From: Bisgaardia hudsonensis
GTDB taxonomy: Bacteria > Pseudomonadota > Gammaproteobacteria > Enterobacterales > Pasteurellaceae
Direction of reading: 5' to 3'
Length of the DNA stretch: 64,000 nucleotides
Assembly (NCBI RefSeq): GCF_004345785.1
Contig: NZ_SLXI01000003.1
Coordinates: 62,001-126,000 of the forward strand
Shown: positions 1 to 11,746 of the stretch, piece after piece
How positions within the stretch are numbered: position 1 is the stretch's first letter
Layout of the letters: each line of letters begins with the position of its first letter
Notes under the pieces: model-generated
Seen by the model: the letters and a program-made list of their open reading frames with translations, nothing else
Databases searched by the model: none
Told to the model about the DNA's origin: nothing
Position numbers and translations under genes: made by a program

Positions 1-18
1 AAGTGATTAGTAAAAAAA

Positions 19-54
19 ACCGCACCTTATATCACTAAAAAATAAAGGTGCGGT
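19..54 (-). terminator. Bidirectional intrinsic terminator after pheA
   Basis: The arms ACCGCACCTT (19-28) and AAGGTGCGGT (45-54) form a 10-bp stem. On the minus strand the hairpin is followed directly by a run of eight T, ending pheA. On the plus strand a T run also follows (58-64). The stem resembles an uptake sequence with one extra base (AAGGTGCGGT against AAGTGCGGT). Confidence 0.75.
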
Positions 55-84
55 ACATTTTTTTATTATGTTTATATAGTACTT

Positions 85-1248
85 CTAACTATCAAGACTC
101 ACAGGCTTTATAATTTCACTAGGATAACAGCCTAATATTTTCAAATAATTACTGTATTCTTTCAATTCATTAAATACGATTTCTGTCTTAGGATTATGAA
201 TATTTGCTTCAATCTCCAAATAAAACATTTCCTCCCAAGGTTTTCCGTAAATTGGGCGAGATTCGAGTTTAAGCATATTAATATTGTGTTTTTTAAATAC
301 CAATAAAGCATCAACTAAAGCACCAGCTTGTTGGCTTGTACTCATTAATAATAACGTTTTAGTATGAATCTGTGGGGAAACAATAGCTGGTTTTTTAGCA
401 ATGACAATAAAACGTGTAATATTATTTAATTGATTAGCTATATTAGAACATAATACATTTAGCCCATAAATACGCCCACCGTCAGCATTTCCCAAGGCTG
501 CTATATTAGGCTTATTCAAATTTGCAACCAACTCCATAGCGTGAGAGCTACTTTCACAATATTCAATATGCACAGAATCTAACTTATGAATAAATTGACT
601 ACATTGTTGAATAACTTGAGGATGACTATATAAGCTATCAATTTTTTCTAGATCGCTTTCTCCATTTATAAGTAAGCAATGTTTTATCGGATAAGCTATT
701 TCCCCAACCAAAGACAACTCAGTATGTTGCAATAAATCATATACTTCATTGATAGCCCCTGACGTTGTATTTTCTAAAGGAAGTACGGCGTAATCAGCCT
801 CTTCTTTTTCTACTTTATGAAATACCTCATCAAATGAATTACAACTAACTTCAATTAATTGTTTCTGGTAACGAATCGCATAATTACAGGCTGCAAGATG
901 AGAATAAGATCCCTTTTTTCCTAAAAATGCAATACGAATATTTTTCCCTTTTTGATCATTTAATTTTTTTTGTAAATAAACTTGCTGAGTCACCACAGAA
1001 TCTTCAATAATTTTTTGAAAAATATCAGTAATATATTGTGCTTCTAATTGATAATCTTGGCTTTCTGAATATTCTATTAATTCTTTTAAAAGCTGTTGTT
1101 CACGTTCTAAATCTCTTAATGATTTTTGCGTGACTTCTTTGCTACGAACAACATCGAAAGCTAAACGATGTCTTTCTGATAATAATTTTAATAAACTACG
1201 ATCGATATTTGTAATCTGTTGACGAATTTCATTTAAATCCAATGTCAT
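85..1248 (-). CDS. pheA: Bifunctional chorismate mutase/prephenate dehydratase
   Basis: This enzyme converts chorismate to prephenate and then to phenylpyruvate, the committed steps of phenylalanine synthesis in the cytoplasm. The 387-residue protein has the standard P-protein architecture. An AroQ-type helical mutase domain fills about residues 1-95, with the early LNEIRQQI helix and the [10 protein letters not shown] segment. The prephenate dehydratase domain (about 103-285) carries the ENTTSGA motif. A C-terminal ACT domain contains the ESRP motif expected for phenylalanine feedback binding. Length matches the E. coli enzyme (386). It is a single-gene unit closed by the terminator at 19-54. 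No clear leader peptide or attenuator is visible in the 107 bases before lpxC. Confidence 0.96.
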   Translation of the reverse strand: MTLDLNEIRQQITNIDRSLLKLLSERHRLAFDVVRSKEVTQKSLRDLEREQQLLKELIEYSESQDYQLEAQYITDIFQKIIEDSVVTQQVYLQKKLNDQKGKNIRIAFLGKKGSYSHLAACNYAIRYQKQLIEVSCNSFDEVFHKVEKEEADYAVLPLENTTSGAINEVYDLLQHTELSLVGEIAYPIKHCLLINGESDLEKIDSLYSHPQVIQQCSQFIHKLDSVHIEYCESSSHAMELVANLNKPNIAALGNADGGRIYGLNVLCSNIANQLNNITRFIVIAKKPAIVSPQIHTKTLLLMSTSQQAGALVDALLVFKKHNINMLKLESRPIYGKPWEEMFYLEIEANIHNPKTEIVFNELKEYSNYLKILGCYPSEIIKPVSLDS

Positions 1249-1300
1249 TTTTTGTTCCTTAACTCTAATAAAACATAATCTAATTATTAAATCTTAGTTA

Positions 1301-1336
1301 TAAAAAAAGCTATACTTCAATTAGAAATATAGCTTT
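1301..1336 (-). terminator. Intrinsic terminator after lpxC
   Basis: On the minus strand AAAGCTATA (1336-1328) pairs with TATAGCTTT (1314-1306) and is followed by a T run. It ends the long dcw-lpxC transcription unit just upstream of pheA. Confidence 0.75.
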
Positions 1337-1355
1337 CTATCTTATTTCTTTCTAA

Positions 1356-2273
1356 TTAGATGAATACTTGAACTGGTGCTACATAACCTTCTGGGACAGA
1401 ATCTTCATTATCAAAAGTAACAAACTCCCAAGATTCTTGATTTTCTAATAAGGCTCTAAGTAACTTATTATTTAACCCATGACCTGATTTATATGCTTTA
1501 AAATCACCAATAATATTATAACCAGCCATATAAAGATCACCTATTGCATCAAGCATTTTATGACGAACAAGCTCATCTTTAAAGCGTAAACCATCTTCAT
1601 TAAGAATACGGTAATCATCTAATACAATGGCATTATCTAAACTACCACCTAAAGCAAGACCTTGAGATTGTAAATACTCAATATCTTTCATAAAACCAAA
1701 AGTTCTCGCACGACTAATTTGCTGGATAAATGCTTGTGATGAAAAATCCATTACATAGTTACGTACATCTTTACTAATAGCAGGATGAGAGAAATCAATG
1801 GTAAAATCAAGTCTGAAACCGTGATAAGGTTTAAATTCTGCCCATTTATCACCATCTTCTACTCGAATAGCTTTCTTAACTCGAATAAATTTCTTCGGTG
1901 CGTTCTGCTCTTCAATGCCTGCATCAAGTAATAGATAAATGAAAGGACTCGCACTACCATCCATAATTGGAATTTCTGGTGCATCAACCTCAATAATAAT
2001 ATTATCAATTCCTAAGCCAGCTAATGCAGAATTTAAGTGTTCAACTGTTGAAATTTTTGTACCATCTTCATTTATTAAGCAAGTACAAAGCATTGTATCA
2101 CGAACAGCATCTGCATTAGCTTGAAATGTCACTGGCGGGTTTAAATCCGTTCGACAATAAATGACGCCAGTGTTAGCTGTTGCGGGTCTTAAAGTTAATG
2201 TCACTTTATTACCACTATGCAAACCAACACCCGTTACTTTTATACTTTGTTTTAATGTTCTTTGTCTTATCAT
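1356..2273 (-). CDS. lpxC: UDP-3-O-acyl-N-acetylglucosamine deacetylase
   Basis: LpxC is the zinc-dependent deacetylase of the committed step of lipid A synthesis, acting in the cytoplasm on UDP-3-O-acyl-GlcNAc. The 305-residue length equals the E. coli protein. The zinc and catalytic motifs are visible: STVEHL near residue 78 and the C-terminal [10 protein letters not shown] with the His and Asp ligands. The start MIRQRTLK matches the family start MIKQRTLK. It is the last gene of the dcw cluster, 29 bases after ftsZ, and is followed by an intrinsic terminator, as in other gammaproteobacteria. Confidence 0.97.
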   Translation of the reverse strand: MIRQRTLKQSIKVTGVGLHSGNKVTLTLRPATANTGVIYCRTDLNPPVTFQANADAVRDTMLCTCLINEDGTKISTVEHLNSALAGLGIDNIIIEVDAPEIPIMDGSASPFIYLLLDAGIEEQNAPKKFIRVKKAIRVEDGDKWAEFKPYHGFRLDFTIDFSHPAISKDVRNYVMDFSSQAFIQQISRARTFGFMKDIEYLQSQGLALGGSLDNAIVLDDYRILNEDGLRFKDELVRHKMLDAIGDLYMAGYNIIGDFKAYKSGHGLNNKLLRALLENQESWEFVTFDNEDSVPEGYVAPVQVFI

Positions 2274-2302
2274 ATATTTAACCCTAGTACCACATAATTA
2301 CA

Positions 2303-3580
2303 TTATTTATCTGAATTACGTGAAAAATCAGAAACATTCACTCTTTGAAAAGCACTTAGCCTATCTGTAATTGGCGTATCTAAAATATTTTTCTCTTTGA
2401 ATGAAGTAGGCTTAACTCCCTCATCACGTGCAGAATATTTGCTTTGTAAACTATTTTGAGATGATAAATCCCCTGATTGAGTAACAATATTCTCATTAGG
2501 TTTAATTTTCGGCATTATTTGAATATTAGGTTCCTCTATTTCACCAATCCCTGTTGCAACAATAGTTACTCTAATCTCATCAACCATATCAGGCACCAAT
2601 GTTGTACCTACCACCACTGTTGCATCATCTGAGGCAAACGCTTTTATCGTATCACCAATACTATAAAATTCACCTAACCCCAAATCCATTCCCGCAGTAA
2701 CGTTAACAAGTACCCCTCTTGCTCCAGATAAATCCACATCTTCTAATAAAGGACTAGCCACTGCATCTTGTGCAGCTTTTTCCGCTCTTCCATCCTCAGG
2801 AGAACCTTGAGCAAAACCTGATCCCATCATGGCCCTTCCCATTTCAGACATAACTGTTTTTACATCAGCAAAGTCAACATTAATGATCCCCGGAGATGTG
2901 ATCATATCTGAAATACCTGTTACTGAATTACGTAAAATATCATTTGCTGCGGCAAAAGCATTCATTAAACTAATGTTTTTACCTAGTACTTTTAACAATT
3001 TTTCATTAGGAATCACGATTAAAGAATCAACATATTTAGATAGTTCTTTAATCCCCAATTCAGCAAACTGCATTCTTTTTCTGCCTTCAAATGAAAAAGG
3101 TTTTGTAACCACTGCAACAGTCAAAATATTCAATTCTTTAGCAATTTGCGCAACAACAGGTGCTGCACCGGTACCTGTTCCTCCCCCCATACCTGCAGCA
3201 ATAAAGACCATATCCGCTCCTTCAAGCATAGAGCGAATAGCATCTTGATCATCTTCAGCGGCTTTACGCCCCACATTTGGATTTGCTCCTGCTCCTAATC
3301 CTTTTGTGGTCGTTCCACCAATTTGGATAGTATGCTGAACATTACTTTTACGCAAAGCCTGAGCGTCAGTATTGATTGCATAGAACACAATACTACCATG
3401 CTCTTCATCTGGGATAGAATAGCTAAGTTCACCAGTATCAACAATATCGCCACTAAATTCATTTTTTATCATGTTAGCGACCATATGGTTAACAGCATTA
3501 CCGCCGCCACCGCCAATACCAACTACTTTGATGAGAGCTCCTTTCGGATCACCAATATCGTAATCTACTGGTTCAAACAT
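2303..3580 (-). CDS. ftsZ: Cell division GTPase FtsZ
   Basis: FtsZ is the tubulin homologue that polymerises into the Z ring and recruits the divisome. The tubulin signature [10 protein letters not shown] is present, as are the N-terminal [13 protein letters not shown] nucleotide-binding loop and the NTDAQAL segment. The variable linker (about 345-405) leads to a C-terminal tail containing [13 protein letters not shown]. The upstream ATG at 3586 is in frame. ATG 3580 gives the normal MFEPVDYD start and sits about 8 bases after GGAGA, so I prefer it (425 residues). A weak hairpin with four T lies between ftsA and ftsZ and could tune ftsZ expression. Confidence 0.97.
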   Translation of the reverse strand: MFEPVDYDIGDPKGALIKVVGIGGGGGNAVNHMVANMIKNEFSGDIVDTGELSYSIPDEEHGSIVFYAINTDAQALRKSNVQHTIQIGGTTTKGLGAGANPNVGRKAAEDDQDAIRSMLEGADMVFIAAGMGGGTGTGAAPVVAQIAKELNILTVAVVTKPFSFEGRKRMQFAELGIKELSKYVDSLIVIPNEKLLKVLGKNISLMNAFAAANDILRNSVTGISDMITSPGIINVDFADVKTVMSEMGRAMMGSGFAQGSPEDGRAEKAAQDAVASPLLEDVDLSGARGVLVNVTAGMDLGLGEFYSIGDTIKAFASDDATVVVGTTLVPDMVDEIRVTIVATGIGEIEEPNIQIMPKIKPNENIVTQSGDLSSQNSLQSKYSARDEGVKPTSFKEKNILDTPITDRLSAFQRVNVSDFSRNSDK

Positions 3581-3593
3581 ATACATTCTCCGT

Positions 3594-3620
3594 AAAATGC
3601 TAATTTTTCATATATTAGCA
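3594..3620 (-). promoter_or_regulatory. Small hairpin in the ftsA-ftsZ gap
   Basis: Arms TGCTAAT and ATTAGCA (3598-3604 and 3614-3620) form a 7-bp stem on the minus strand, followed by TTTT and then the ftsZ ribosome-binding site ACGGAGA. It could be a weak attenuator or an mRNA-processing or stability hairpin. The stem is AT-rich and the T run short, so full termination is unlikely. Confidence 0.3.
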
Positions 3621-3668
3621 ATAAGTTAAATTCGTATTACTCTTATTGTAGATTAAAAATGTTAATTT

Positions 3669-4940
3669 TCAAAATTCTGAACGCACTTTATTTAAAAATT
3701 TTTTAATTCCCGATAATATCGGATTTTGAGATATACCATTTGATGATGAATAACTACCACTATCGACTTCATCTAAATGGTTATGATTAACATGCAATAA
3801 TCCAACGACTGTCGAATACTGAGGTTTATTCACATAATCGGTTAAACCTGTAATATTCAAAGGACTTGCAATACGAACTTGTGTTCCAAAAACCTCTGAT
3901 GCACATTCTTTTAAATCTTCAATTTGTGCACCGCCTCCCGTAATAACAACACCTGCAATTAGTTCAAATTTCATTTGCTTATTTTCTAATTCATCATGTA
4001 ATTGCGCTAATTCACTTTTTACTACATTGAGTAAATCTTTATAACGAATAGATGTTACTAAAGATAACTGTTCCTTTGTTAATAGTCTTGGTGGTCTCCC
4101 CCCAATACTTGCTACTTCAATTTTCTTTTCAGGCTGTGTGCTAGGGGGATTAACTGCACTACCATAGGTAACTTTAATACTTTCAGCGCCAGCTCTTGAA
4201 GTTGCACAAGCTTTAGCAATATCATCTGTGATATAATTTCCTGCATAAGGAATAACTTTACTAAAGCGAATTGCCCCATCAGTGTAAACCACAATATCCA
4301 TTGTGCCTGCACCAAAATCAATCAAACAAACACCTAATTCTTTTTCATCTTCCGTCAATACCGCTTCCGCTGAAGCATAACCAGAATAAACAATTTTATT
4401 CACTTTTAACTTACAACGCTCAACAGCTTTTTTTAGATTATTTAACCAATCTTGATGACAAGCAATTAAATGAGCTTGAGCTTTCAAACGTACACCTTGT
4501 AAACCTAGTGGATCTTTAATATTCACTTGTTTATCCACTGCATACTCTTGTGGAATAACGTGCAATAAAGAAAGTCCATCACCCATTCTTACTGAACTAG
4601 CGGTATGCATTGCTGCATCAATTTCATCTTGAGTCACTTCTCCGTCACTAATAGGAACAAAACCGCTTTCGTTCAAACTTTGAATATGTTCCCCTGTAAT
4701 AGCTAAAGTAACACTCAATATTTGACTATCAGCAACAGATTCAGCAGAGTCAATAGCTCGTTGAATAGAGGTAACTACCGCACTTAAATCTGTAATACTG
4801 CCTTTATCAATACCTTTTGCAGGGCAACTTGCAGCGCCTAAAATATTTACAACACCATCAGGAAGTAATTCCCCAACAACAGCGACTACTTTTGATGTAC
4901 CAATTTCTAAACCAACTACAATATTCTCATCTTTAGCCAT
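3669..4940 (-). CDS. ftsA: Cell division protein FtsA (actin-like)
   Basis: FtsA tethers FtsZ filaments to the inner membrane and recruits later divisome proteins. The actin-like ATPase fold is shown by the N-terminal [17 protein letters not shown] phosphate-1 loop, the [12 protein letters not shown] phosphate-2 loop and the VITGGGAQ adenosine motif. The C-terminus has the amphipathic membrane-targeting segment (FLNKVRSEF at the very end). At 423 residues it matches the usual ~420. It lies 33 bases after ftsQ and 88 bases before ftsZ. Confidence 0.97.
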   Translation of the reverse strand: MAKDENIVVGLEIGTSKVVAVVGELLPDGVVNILGAASCPAKGIDKGSITDLSAVVTSIQRAIDSAESVADSQILSVTLAITGEHIQSLNESGFVPISDGEVTQDEIDAAMHTASSVRMGDGLSLLHVIPQEYAVDKQVNIKDPLGLQGVRLKAQAHLIACHQDWLNNLKKAVERCKLKVNKIVYSGYASAEAVLTEDEKELGVCLIDFGAGTMDIVVYTDGAIRFSKVIPYAGNYITDDIAKACATSRAGAESIKVTYGSAVNPPSTQPEKKIEVASIGGRPPRLLTKEQLSLVTSIRYKDLLNVVKSELAQLHDELENKQMKFELIAGVVITGGGAQIEDLKECASEVFGTQVRIASPLNITGLTDYVNKPQYSTVVGLLHVNHNHLDEVDSGSYSSSNGISQNPILSGIKKFLNKVRSEF

Positions 4941-4973
4941 TTTATCACTTCACAATATTCAAATTAATCATTC

Positions 4974-5741
4974 CTAATTGACATCAATTAAACCAACAGA
5001 TGCACCAATACTATATCTCAAATCAATATAAAATAATCTTTTATTTTCTGGTATCTCGATTTGCGGATAAATGGTAACAAACCGATCCAACTTATCATTC
5101 CATTTACCCCGTCCCAACTTTAAAATAACATCATTATCTAAAGTTGCTTGCCAAGATCCTCTTTCATCAATACCTAATTCTTTTAATTTAATATCTTGTT
5201 TTTTAAGATAATTATTAATATATTCCCAACTTTCTAAAACCAACATGCTCTGATAATTAGGACCTGACAACCTAGGCAAATTGTTTTTTTTCAATCTGTC
5301 TGGCGGTAGCCTAAATATTTCCCCTTCTTTTGATACGGCACTAATATCGTTCCAAACGGCAACAGGTTCGTATTCAGATAGCCAAATACTTAACCGATCA
5401 GGCCAAATTTTACGAACAACAACATCTTTAACCCAAGGAATCGTCTTTATTTGTTCTTTTATTATATTTACATCTTGAGTAAAAAAACCTTTTAATGTTC
5501 CCATTTTTAGTAATTTATCTTTAACATCATCGTAAGTTGTAAATTCATTGCTACTCAGCAATGCAAAACCACTAATAGGTTTATTATCCAATTGATCTAA
5601 ATAATACTGTTTATTAATGATAATATAAATTATTATTCCCAAAAGTAATATAAATAACAATTTTGCACGAGAGAAAGAGAACTTTTTTCTTATTCCCTTA
5701 CGTGAATGCATAACCGTCTTATTACGCAAAACATTCATCAA
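4974..5741 (-). CDS. ftsQ: Cell division protein FtsQ
   Basis: FtsQ is a bitopic inner-membrane protein linking early and late divisome components through the FtsB-FtsL partners. A short cytoplasmic basic N-terminus ([11 protein letters not shown]) precedes one membrane helix (about residues 28-45). The periplasmic POTRA domain (ISGFALLSS onward) and the beta domain ending near RYSIGASVG follow. At 255 residues it is close to the family norm. Its start overlaps the ddlB stop by four bases, indicating translational coupling. Confidence 0.94.
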   Translation of the reverse strand: MMNVLRNKTVMHSRKGIRKKFSFSRAKLLFILLLGIIIYIIINKQYYLDQLDNKPISGFALLSSNEFTTYDDVKDKLLKMGTLKGFFTQDVNIIKEQIKTIPWVKDVVVRKIWPDRLSIWLSEYEPVAVWNDISAVSKEGEIFRLPPDRLKKNNLPRLSGPNYQSMLVLESWEYINNYLKKQDIKLKELGIDERGSWQATLDNDVILKLGRGKWNDKLDRFVTIYPQIEIPENKRLFYIDLRYSIGASVGLIDVN

Positions 5742-6664
5742 GCACTAAGCTCCAAAATTTTAACAACCAAAGCATCAAAAGTATAGCCAGCAATAGCAGC
5801 TGATTTTGGAAATAAACTATGACTAGTCATACCTGGATTAGTATTTACCTCAACTAAACGAAACTCACCATTTTCATCAGTCATAACATCAATACGGCTC
5901 CAACCTCGACAACCAACCACATCGTAGGCTCTTTTTACTAATATTGCTAATTCTTGTTGCTTTTTTTCACTTAATCCAGCTGGACAAAAATATTGTGTAT
6001 TATCTGAAATATACTTAGCATCATAGTCATAAAACTCACCCTCAGGTACAATTTTTACTGCTGGTAATATTTCACTACCCAATATAGGTACCGTAAATTC
6101 TTCCCCTGATAGCCATTCTTCAATTAATACGGTTTCATCATGTTTTAATGCCAATTCAACGGCACATTTTAAATCTTCAAGTTTTTTTACTTTTGTTAAT
6201 CCCACACTAGAGCCTTCAAGAGAAGGTTTTACCATTAATGGCAAACCTAGTTTATTAACAATAGCTTGAGGATTTAATTCATGAAAATTTGCTTGAGTTA
6301 CCACTTCCATATCTGCAACTGGTAACCCAAAGGCTTTCCACAACATTTTTGTACGCATTTTATCCATAGTCAAAGAAGAAGCCATCACACCACAACCAGT
6401 GTAAGGTATCCCTATTTGTTCCAAAAGACCTTGCATAGAACCATCTTCACCACCACGACCATGTAAAATATTAAATACGCGTTCAAATCCACATTCTTTT
6501 AATGTTACGATGGGAAATTCTTTAGGATCAATTGGATGTGCATCAAATCCCTGATCTCGTAATGATTTTAGTACTGCTGCACCAGAATTAAGAGAAACCT
6601 CACGCTCTGCAGATGTTCCACCCAGTAATACGGCAATTTTTTGTTGTTTTAATTCTTTTTTCAT
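5738..6664 (-). CDS. ddlB: D-alanine--D-alanine ligase
   Basis: Ddl joins two D-alanines with ATP to supply the dipeptide that MurF adds to the peptidoglycan precursor. The ATP-grasp fold is visible as [13 protein letters not shown] at the N-terminus, [11 protein letters not shown], the [15 protein letters not shown] loop and the C-terminal EVNTNPGMT magnesium-binding motif. The 308-residue length matches E. coli DdlB (306). It sits between murC and ftsQ, the usual position in gammaproteobacterial dcw clusters. Confidence 0.97.
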   Translation of the reverse strand: MKKELKQQKIAVLLGGTSAEREVSLNSGAAVLKSLRDQGFDAHPIDPKEFPIVTLKECGFERVFNILHGRGGEDGSMQGLLEQIGIPYTGCGVMASSLTMDKMRTKMLWKAFGLPVADMEVVTQANFHELNPQAIVNKLGLPLMVKPSLEGSSVGLTKVKKLEDLKCAVELALKHDETVLIEEWLSGEEFTVPILGSEILPAVKIVPEGEFYDYDAKYISDNTQYFCPAGLSEKKQQELAILVKRAYDVVGCRGWSRIDVMTDENGEFRLVEVNTNPGMTSHSLFPKSAAIAGYTFDALVVKILELSA

Positions 6665-6686
6665 ATTATTTTATCCATCATTCAAA

Positions 6687-8114
6687 CTACTTAGACCAAT
6701 GCTCTGCTAATAAGCGAGATAGCTTACTCACATTCCCCGCACCTTGAGCTAAAATCAAATCACCATCTTGTATTAATTGATCCATTATTTCAGGTAATTG
6801 ATTATGATCGGTAACTAAAATAGGATCTATTTTTCCTAAATTTCGAATAGAGCGGCACAATGCTCTACTATCAGCACCAGTAATAGGGGCTTCACCTGCA
6901 GCATACACATCAAGCATTATTAACACATCAACTTGCGATAATACTTGTACAAAATCATCAAATAAATCTCTTGTTCTAGAATAACGATGAGGTTGAAAAA
7001 TCATCACTATTCGTTTTTCTTGCCAACCTTGACGGGCGGCTAAAATAGTAACGCCTACTTCAGTAGGATGATGACCATAATCATCTACCAACATAACTTT
7101 TCCATTCGGACGACTAAATTCACCTAATTGATCAAAACGACGACCAGCCCCTTGAAAGTTAGCCAACGCAGATAGAATAGCCGTATTTTCAATCCCCTCT
7201 TCTTTTGCTACCACTAATGCCGCCGTAGCATTTAAGGCATTATGTTTTCCTGGTACATTTAATACAACCTCAATGCACTCATTATTTGGGGTGATGACTT
7301 TATAATTACCTTTAAAGCCAACTTGTTGATAGCCAGTAATGCGATAATCAGCATCTTCACTAAAACCATAGGTAATAATTTGACGCCCTACTTTAGCACG
7401 TAATTCCATTAATACATTGTCATCAGCGCACATTATTGCTAGCCCATAAAATGGTAAATTATGTAAGAAATTCACATAAGTCTGTTTCATTTCTTCAAAA
7501 TCACCATGATAAGTTTCCATGTGATCAGGCTCAATATTAGTAACAACAGAAACCATTGGTTGCAAATGTAAAAATGAGGCATCACTTTCATCTGCTTCTG
7601 CAATTAAATAACGACTACAACCTAAATGGGCATTTGTTCCAACGGATTTAACTAATCCCCCATTAACAAAAGTCGGATCCAATCCAGCCTCAGCATAAAT
7701 CATTGATACCATTGCAGTTGTGGTAGTTTTGCCATGAGTTCCCGCAATAGCTATACCATGACGAAAACGCATAATCTCAGCTAGCATTTGAGCACGTTGA
7801 ATAACAGGGATATGATTTTGATGAGCCGTAACGACTTCAATATTATCCGCTTTAATTGCACTTGAAATAACTACAACACTCGCACCTTCAATATTTTCTG
7901 CTTGATGAGAAAAGAAAATAGTTGCACCTAATGATTTTAAACGAGCAGTTACTAAATTTTCAGCAATATCTGATCCAGTAACAACATAGCCCTCATTTAA
8001 TAATACCTCGGCTATTCCCCCCATTCCTGCACCACCAATGCCGACAAAATGAATTTGGCTAACACGACGCATTCCCGGTACTAACTTTCTCACTGCTTTC
8101 TGAAACTCTACCAT
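6687..8114 (-). CDS. murC: UDP-N-acetylmuramate--L-alanine ligase
   Basis: MurC adds L-alanine to UDP-MurNAc, the first amino-acid step of the peptidoglycan stem peptide. The protein has the N-terminal Rossmann motif [17 protein letters not shown], the Mur-ligase P-loop [12 protein letters not shown] (about 120-131) and the [10 protein letters not shown] and HHPTEVG motifs. At 475 residues it is of ordinary length. It lies 22 bases before ddlB and 25 after murG in the same operon. Confidence 0.97.
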   Translation of the reverse strand: MVEFQKAVRKLVPGMRRVSQIHFVGIGGAGMGGIAEVLLNEGYVVTGSDIAENLVTARLKSLGATIFFSHQAENIEGASVVVISSAIKADNIEVVTAHQNHIPVIQRAQMLAEIMRFRHGIAIAGTHGKTTTTAMVSMIYAEAGLDPTFVNGGLVKSVGTNAHLGCSRYLIAEADESDASFLHLQPMVSVVTNIEPDHMETYHGDFEEMKQTYVNFLHNLPFYGLAIMCADDNVLMELRAKVGRQIITYGFSEDADYRITGYQQVGFKGNYKVITPNNECIEVVLNVPGKHNALNATAALVVAKEEGIENTAILSALANFQGAGRRFDQLGEFSRPNGKVMLVDDYGHHPTEVGVTILAARQGWQEKRIVMIFQPHRYSRTRDLFDDFVQVLSQVDVLIMLDVYAAGEAPITGADSRALCRSIRNLGKIDPILVTDHNQLPEIMDQLIQDGDLILAQGAGNVSKLSRLLAEHWSK

Positions 8115-8139
8115 TTTTATTCCTAGCTATTCTAATTTT

Positions 8140-9192
8140 TTATTTTGCTACATCAATAATTACTTCCGCCACACGTTGAGCGGATAAAGGTTTAGACATA
8201 GCTTTTGCTTTTATTGCCATATCACATAATATGTTCCGATCTAATTGATTTAATAAATCAACCAATACATCAACATTTAAATCTGCTTGCTCTATAATTT
8301 TTGCCGCACCAACATCAGCCAAATATTTAGCATTTAAATATTGCTGCTTATCTTTATGTTGAAAAGGAACAAAAATTGCAGGTACACCTACCGCACTCAG
8401 CTCACAAACAGTTAATGCGCCAGAACGACAGACAACAATATCAGCCCAAGCATAAGCTTCTGCCATATCATCAATAAACTCTGTAACTTTGACATCAATA
8501 TTGTTATAAAGTGCGGTGATTTTTTCTAAAGATCCTGCTCCGACTTGATGTCTAATGTCTAATTTATCCGACAATTTATCTGCTACTTTTGGTATTAATA
8601 AATTTAGAACTCTTGCACCTTGACTACCACCAACAACCAATAATCTTAACTTCCCTGTTCTGTTCTTAAAACGAACTTGAGGAACGGGTAATGTAAATAG
8701 ATCTTGACGGACTGGATTGCCAACAACTTCAGCTTGAGGAAACGCAGTAGGAAAAGCTTGTAACACTTTAGTTGCAATTTTTGAAAGCCAATTATTTGTC
8801 AAACCAGCAACAGCATTTTGTTCGTGTAGCACTATTGGTACACCACACAACTTAGCGGCAATACCACCAGGACCAGAAACATAACCTCCCATACCTAATA
8901 CTGCATTAGGTTGATACTCTTTTATTATTTTTCTTGCTTGGAAAATCGCTCGAATAATTGCAAATGGTGCTTTTAAAAGTGCATTGATACCTTTTCCTCT
9001 TAAGCCAGATATTTGAATAAATTTAATTGGAATATTATGTTTTGGAACTAATTGTGCTTCCATACGATCTTTTGTTCCAAGCCAACAAATATCCCAACCT
9101 AATTGCTGTAAATACTGGGCAACAGCAATGGCGGGAAATACATGACCACCAGTCCCCCCAGCCATAACTAATAATTTTTTCTTATCTGACAC
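8140..9192 (-). CDS. murG: Lipid II synthase MurG (GlcNAc transferase)
   Basis: MurG transfers GlcNAc from UDP-GlcNAc to lipid I at the inner face of the membrane, making lipid II. The GT28 fold shows the two glycine-rich loops ([16 protein letters not shown] near residue 10 and [11 protein letters not shown] near 190) and the C-terminal donor-site motif [15 protein letters not shown]. Length 350 matches E. coli (355). A perfect uptake sequence with its A/T-rich tail (8509-8517) lies within the gene. Confidence 0.97.
   Translation of the reverse strand: MSDKKKLLVMAGGTGGHVFPAIAVAQYLQQLGWDICWLGTKDRMEAQLVPKHNIPIKFIQISGLRGKGINALLKAPFAIIRAIFQARKIIKEYQPNAVLGMGGYVSGPGGIAAKLCGVPIVLHEQNAVAGLTNNWLSKIATKVLQAFPTAFPQAEVVGNPVRQDLFTLPVPQVRFKNRTGKLRLLVVGGSQGARVLNLLIPKVADKLSDKLDIRHQVGAGSLEKITALYNNIDVKVTEFIDDMAEAYAWADIVVCRSGALTVCELSAVGVPAIFVPFQHKDKQQYLNAKYLADVGAAKIIEQADLNVDVLVDLLNQLDRNILCDMAIKAKAMSKPLSAQRVAEVIIDVAK
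8509..8517 (+). repeat. DNA uptake sequence (Hin type) in murG
   Basis: AAGTGCGGT followed by GATTTTTT: the 9-base core plus A/T-rich tail recognised during Haemophilus natural transformation. Other perfect cores are at 10849, 11470, 13481, 14321, 19634, 23128, 23865, 23995, 24252, 24816, 34255, 34852, 40856, 49293, 49452, 50352, 53473 and 59043 (either strand). Confidence 0.85.
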
Positions 9193-9215
9193 GCTACAAT
9201 CCTTTATCTATTACT

Positions 9216-10397
9216 CTAATCGTCTCTAAGTATCGCATTACCAATAGTCATCTGTCTATTTTCATAATCTATTCGTAACAATATACTTACTGCCATAGAC
9301 ATAATAATCAAACTCGATCCACCATAACTAATTAATGGAAATGTTAAACCTTTTGTAGGCAATAAACCTAATGCCATCCCTAAATTGACGAACCCTTGAA
9401 AGAATATCCAAAAACTAATTCCAAATGCTAGAAATCCTTTAAAACGCTGTTCTAACAATAATGCATTTTTACCAATTGATAACGCCTTAAAAATCAGCAA
9501 ACTTAATAAAATAATAATAACAAAAATACCAATCAGACCAAATTCTTCGCCAACAATAGCTAAAACAAAATCAGTATGAGGCTCAGGCAATGCGCCTAAT
9601 TTTTGAATGGAATTGCCAAGTCCTTCACCAAAAAACTCACCTCTACCAAACGCCATTAAAGATTGACTTAATTGATAGCCATCGCCTAAATAATCTTGAA
9701 AAGGATCCATAAAACTAGTCATTCTTTTCCATCTATATTCCGATGTAACAACTAAAACACCAAATAATAATCCGCCAATTCCAATGAGAGCAAGAAATTG
9801 AAAAAGATGAGCACCAACGATAAACAGCATACAAAATGTAATCACAAATAACACAACCGTACTTCCTAGATCAGGTTGTTGAATAAGTAATACCCCCATT
9901 GTTCCCATTACTAATAAAGGCTTAAATGCACTTAGCTTTCTTGAGCGTACTTCATCGTAACGGCGAGTAAAATAGCCTGCTAAAAAACAAGTCAATGCTA
10001 ATTTTGCAAATTCTGCAGGTTGAAAATTAAAATAAATAAGATTAATCCAACGTCTTGAACCATTAACTTTAGATCCTATACCAGGAATTAATACGATAAT
10101 AAGTAAAAATAATGCTATCCAAAACATATAAACATGGTATTTCTTCCACGTTTCAGTATGAACTTTTAGAAAAACAAAAAAAGTGATCACTGATAAAAGA
10201 AAGTAGCTTAAATCCCTTTTTGTATAAAAAAATGGATTTTTATCCACTTCAGCAACAGATGCAGAAGACACAGCTACCACACCTACCAATAACAAAATAA
10301 TAAATAACCAAAATAATCCCCTATCATAAAGTGAATTTTTTGGGGTTATTCTAAGCCAATCTTGGTAATTATCTTTGATCTTATCTAAAAAAGTCAT
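9216..10397 (-). CDS. ftsW: Septal peptidoglycan glycosyltransferase FtsW (SEDS)
   Basis: FtsW is the polytopic SEDS-family glycosyltransferase that polymerises septal lipid II together with FtsI. About ten hydrophobic helices are visible. The FQPAEFAKL segment, the AVVGEEFGLIG-like AIVGEEFGLIG loop and the C-terminal PLISYGGSSL signature identify the family. The 393-residue length is normal. It lies between murD and murG. Confidence 0.96.
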   Translation of the reverse strand: MTFLDKIKDNYQDWLRITPKNSLYDRGLFWLFIILLLVGVVAVSSASVAEVDKNPFFYTKRDLSYFLLSVITFFVFLKVHTETWKKYHVYMFWIALFLLIIVLIPGIGSKVNGSRRWINLIYFNFQPAEFAKLALTCFLAGYFTRRYDEVRSRKLSAFKPLLVMGTMGVLLIQQPDLGSTVVLFVITFCMLFIVGAHLFQFLALIGIGGLLFGVLVVTSEYRWKRMTSFMDPFQDYLGDGYQLSQSLMAFGRGEFFGEGLGNSIQKLGALPEPHTDFVLAIVGEEFGLIGIFVIIILLSLLIFKALSIGKNALLLEQRFKGFLAFGISFWIFFQGFVNLGMALGLLPTKGLTFPLISYGGSSLIIMSMAVSILLRIDYENRQMTIGNAILRDD

Positions 10398-10419
10398 TCC
10401 TTACTCTTTATATATTTTA

Positions 10420-11730
10420 TTAATTTAATTTAGCTAATCTTGTAAATTCTTCACCACGTTTTTCAAAAGAAGTAAACTGATCTAAACTGGCACAAGCTGG
10501 TGAAAGTAGCACCATATCATTTTGATGTAAATGCTGTTTTATATTTTGTATCGCTTGTTCCATAGTGTCGAATAATTGGCTTTGTTTGGATAATTTTGCA
10601 AGTGCAGGACCATCTTGCCCAAAACAATAACAATAAATATTTGGTTGATTAATTAAATTTGATAATTCAGAAAAATCTGCACCTTTTCCATCTCCACCTA
10701 ACAATAAGTGTAAATTACCTTCAACATACAACCCTGTTAATGCAGCAATAGTGCTACCAACATTCGTTGCTTTAGAATCATTTATCCAACGAATTCCATT
10801 TTCTTGATGAACTAATTGAAAACGATGATCTAAGCCTACATATTCGCGAAGTGCGGTCTTAATTCCAGATAAATTCATATCAACAGCTTGTGCCAATGCT
10901 ACTGCGGATAAAGCGTTCATATTATTATGACGACCAACTAACTTCATCTCATTACAAGGTAAAATTACCTCATCTTTTACCATTAAATACTGTTTGCCAT
11001 TTTCTGTTTTTAACCAATAATCAGCATTATTTTCCGCAAAGCTAACTTTTTTAACTACACTTGGGCTTGTTTCTTCTGTTAATGGATCCTCTCCATTAAT
11101 CACTGCCACTTGGGCATTCTTATAAATTTTTAGTTTTGCCTGACGGTAATCTTCTAAATCTACATAGCGATTCATATGATCTTCCGTTACGTTCAATACC
11201 GTTGCGGCTGCGGCTTTTAAGCTATAAGTTGTTTCAAGTTGAAAACTTGATAATTCTAAAACATATAAATCATAATCTTGTTCAAGTAAAGATAATGCTG
11301 GAATACCAATATTTCCCCCCATTCCAACCTTAATACCACAAGCCTTCGCCATTTCTGTAACTAATGTAGTAACCGTACTTTTACCATTTGATCCAGTAAT
11401 CGCAATAATTGGTTTAGTTACCGCACGACAAAATAATTCAATATCTCCAATTACCTCAACACCAGCTTGAAGTGCGGTCTGAATTTCTGGTGTTTTTACC
11501 GCTAATCCTGGACTAATAACAATTATGTCACTATCTAGTAGCCATTGTTGATTTAAACCACCAGTATAAAGCGGAATAGATTTATCTAATAATTCAATCC
11601 CCGTTGGATTTTTTCTTGTATCAATCACTCTTATATCTGCTTGCTGATTTTGTAAATAGCGGACACAAGACAATCCTGTTTTTCCTAAACCAATAATAGT
11701 AATTTTTTTATTTTGATATAGATTATTCAT
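10420..11730 (-). CDS. murD: UDP-N-acetylmuramoylalanine--D-glutamate ligase
   Basis: MurD adds D-glutamate to UDP-MurNAc-L-Ala. The N-terminal Rossmann-like segment IIGLGKTGLSCVRYL, the central P-loop ITGSNGKSTVTTLV and the later INDSKATNVGST motif are diagnostic. At 436 residues it is of normal size (E. coli 438). Two perfect uptake sequences lie inside the gene (10849-10857 and 11470-11478). Confidence 0.97.
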   Translation of the reverse strand: MNNLYQNKKITIIGLGKTGLSCVRYLQNQQADIRVIDTRKNPTGIELLDKSIPLYTGGLNQQWLLDSDIIVISPGLAVKTPEIQTALQAGVEVIGDIELFCRAVTKPIIAITGSNGKSTVTTLVTEMAKACGIKVGMGGNIGIPALSLLEQDYDLYVLELSSFQLETTYSLKAAAATVLNVTEDHMNRYVDLEDYRQAKLKIYKNAQVAVINGEDPLTEETSPSVVKKVSFAENNADYWLKTENGKQYLMVKDEVILPCNEMKLVGRHNNMNALSAVALAQAVDMNLSGIKTALREYVGLDHRFQLVHQENGIRWINDSKATNVGSTIAALTGLYVEGNLHLLLGGDGKGADFSELSNLINQPNIYCYCFGQDGPALAKLSKQSQLFDTMEQAIQNIKQHLHQNDMVLLSPACASLDQFTSFEKRGEEFTRLAKLN

Positions 11731-11746
11731 TTTATTTATCTCAACA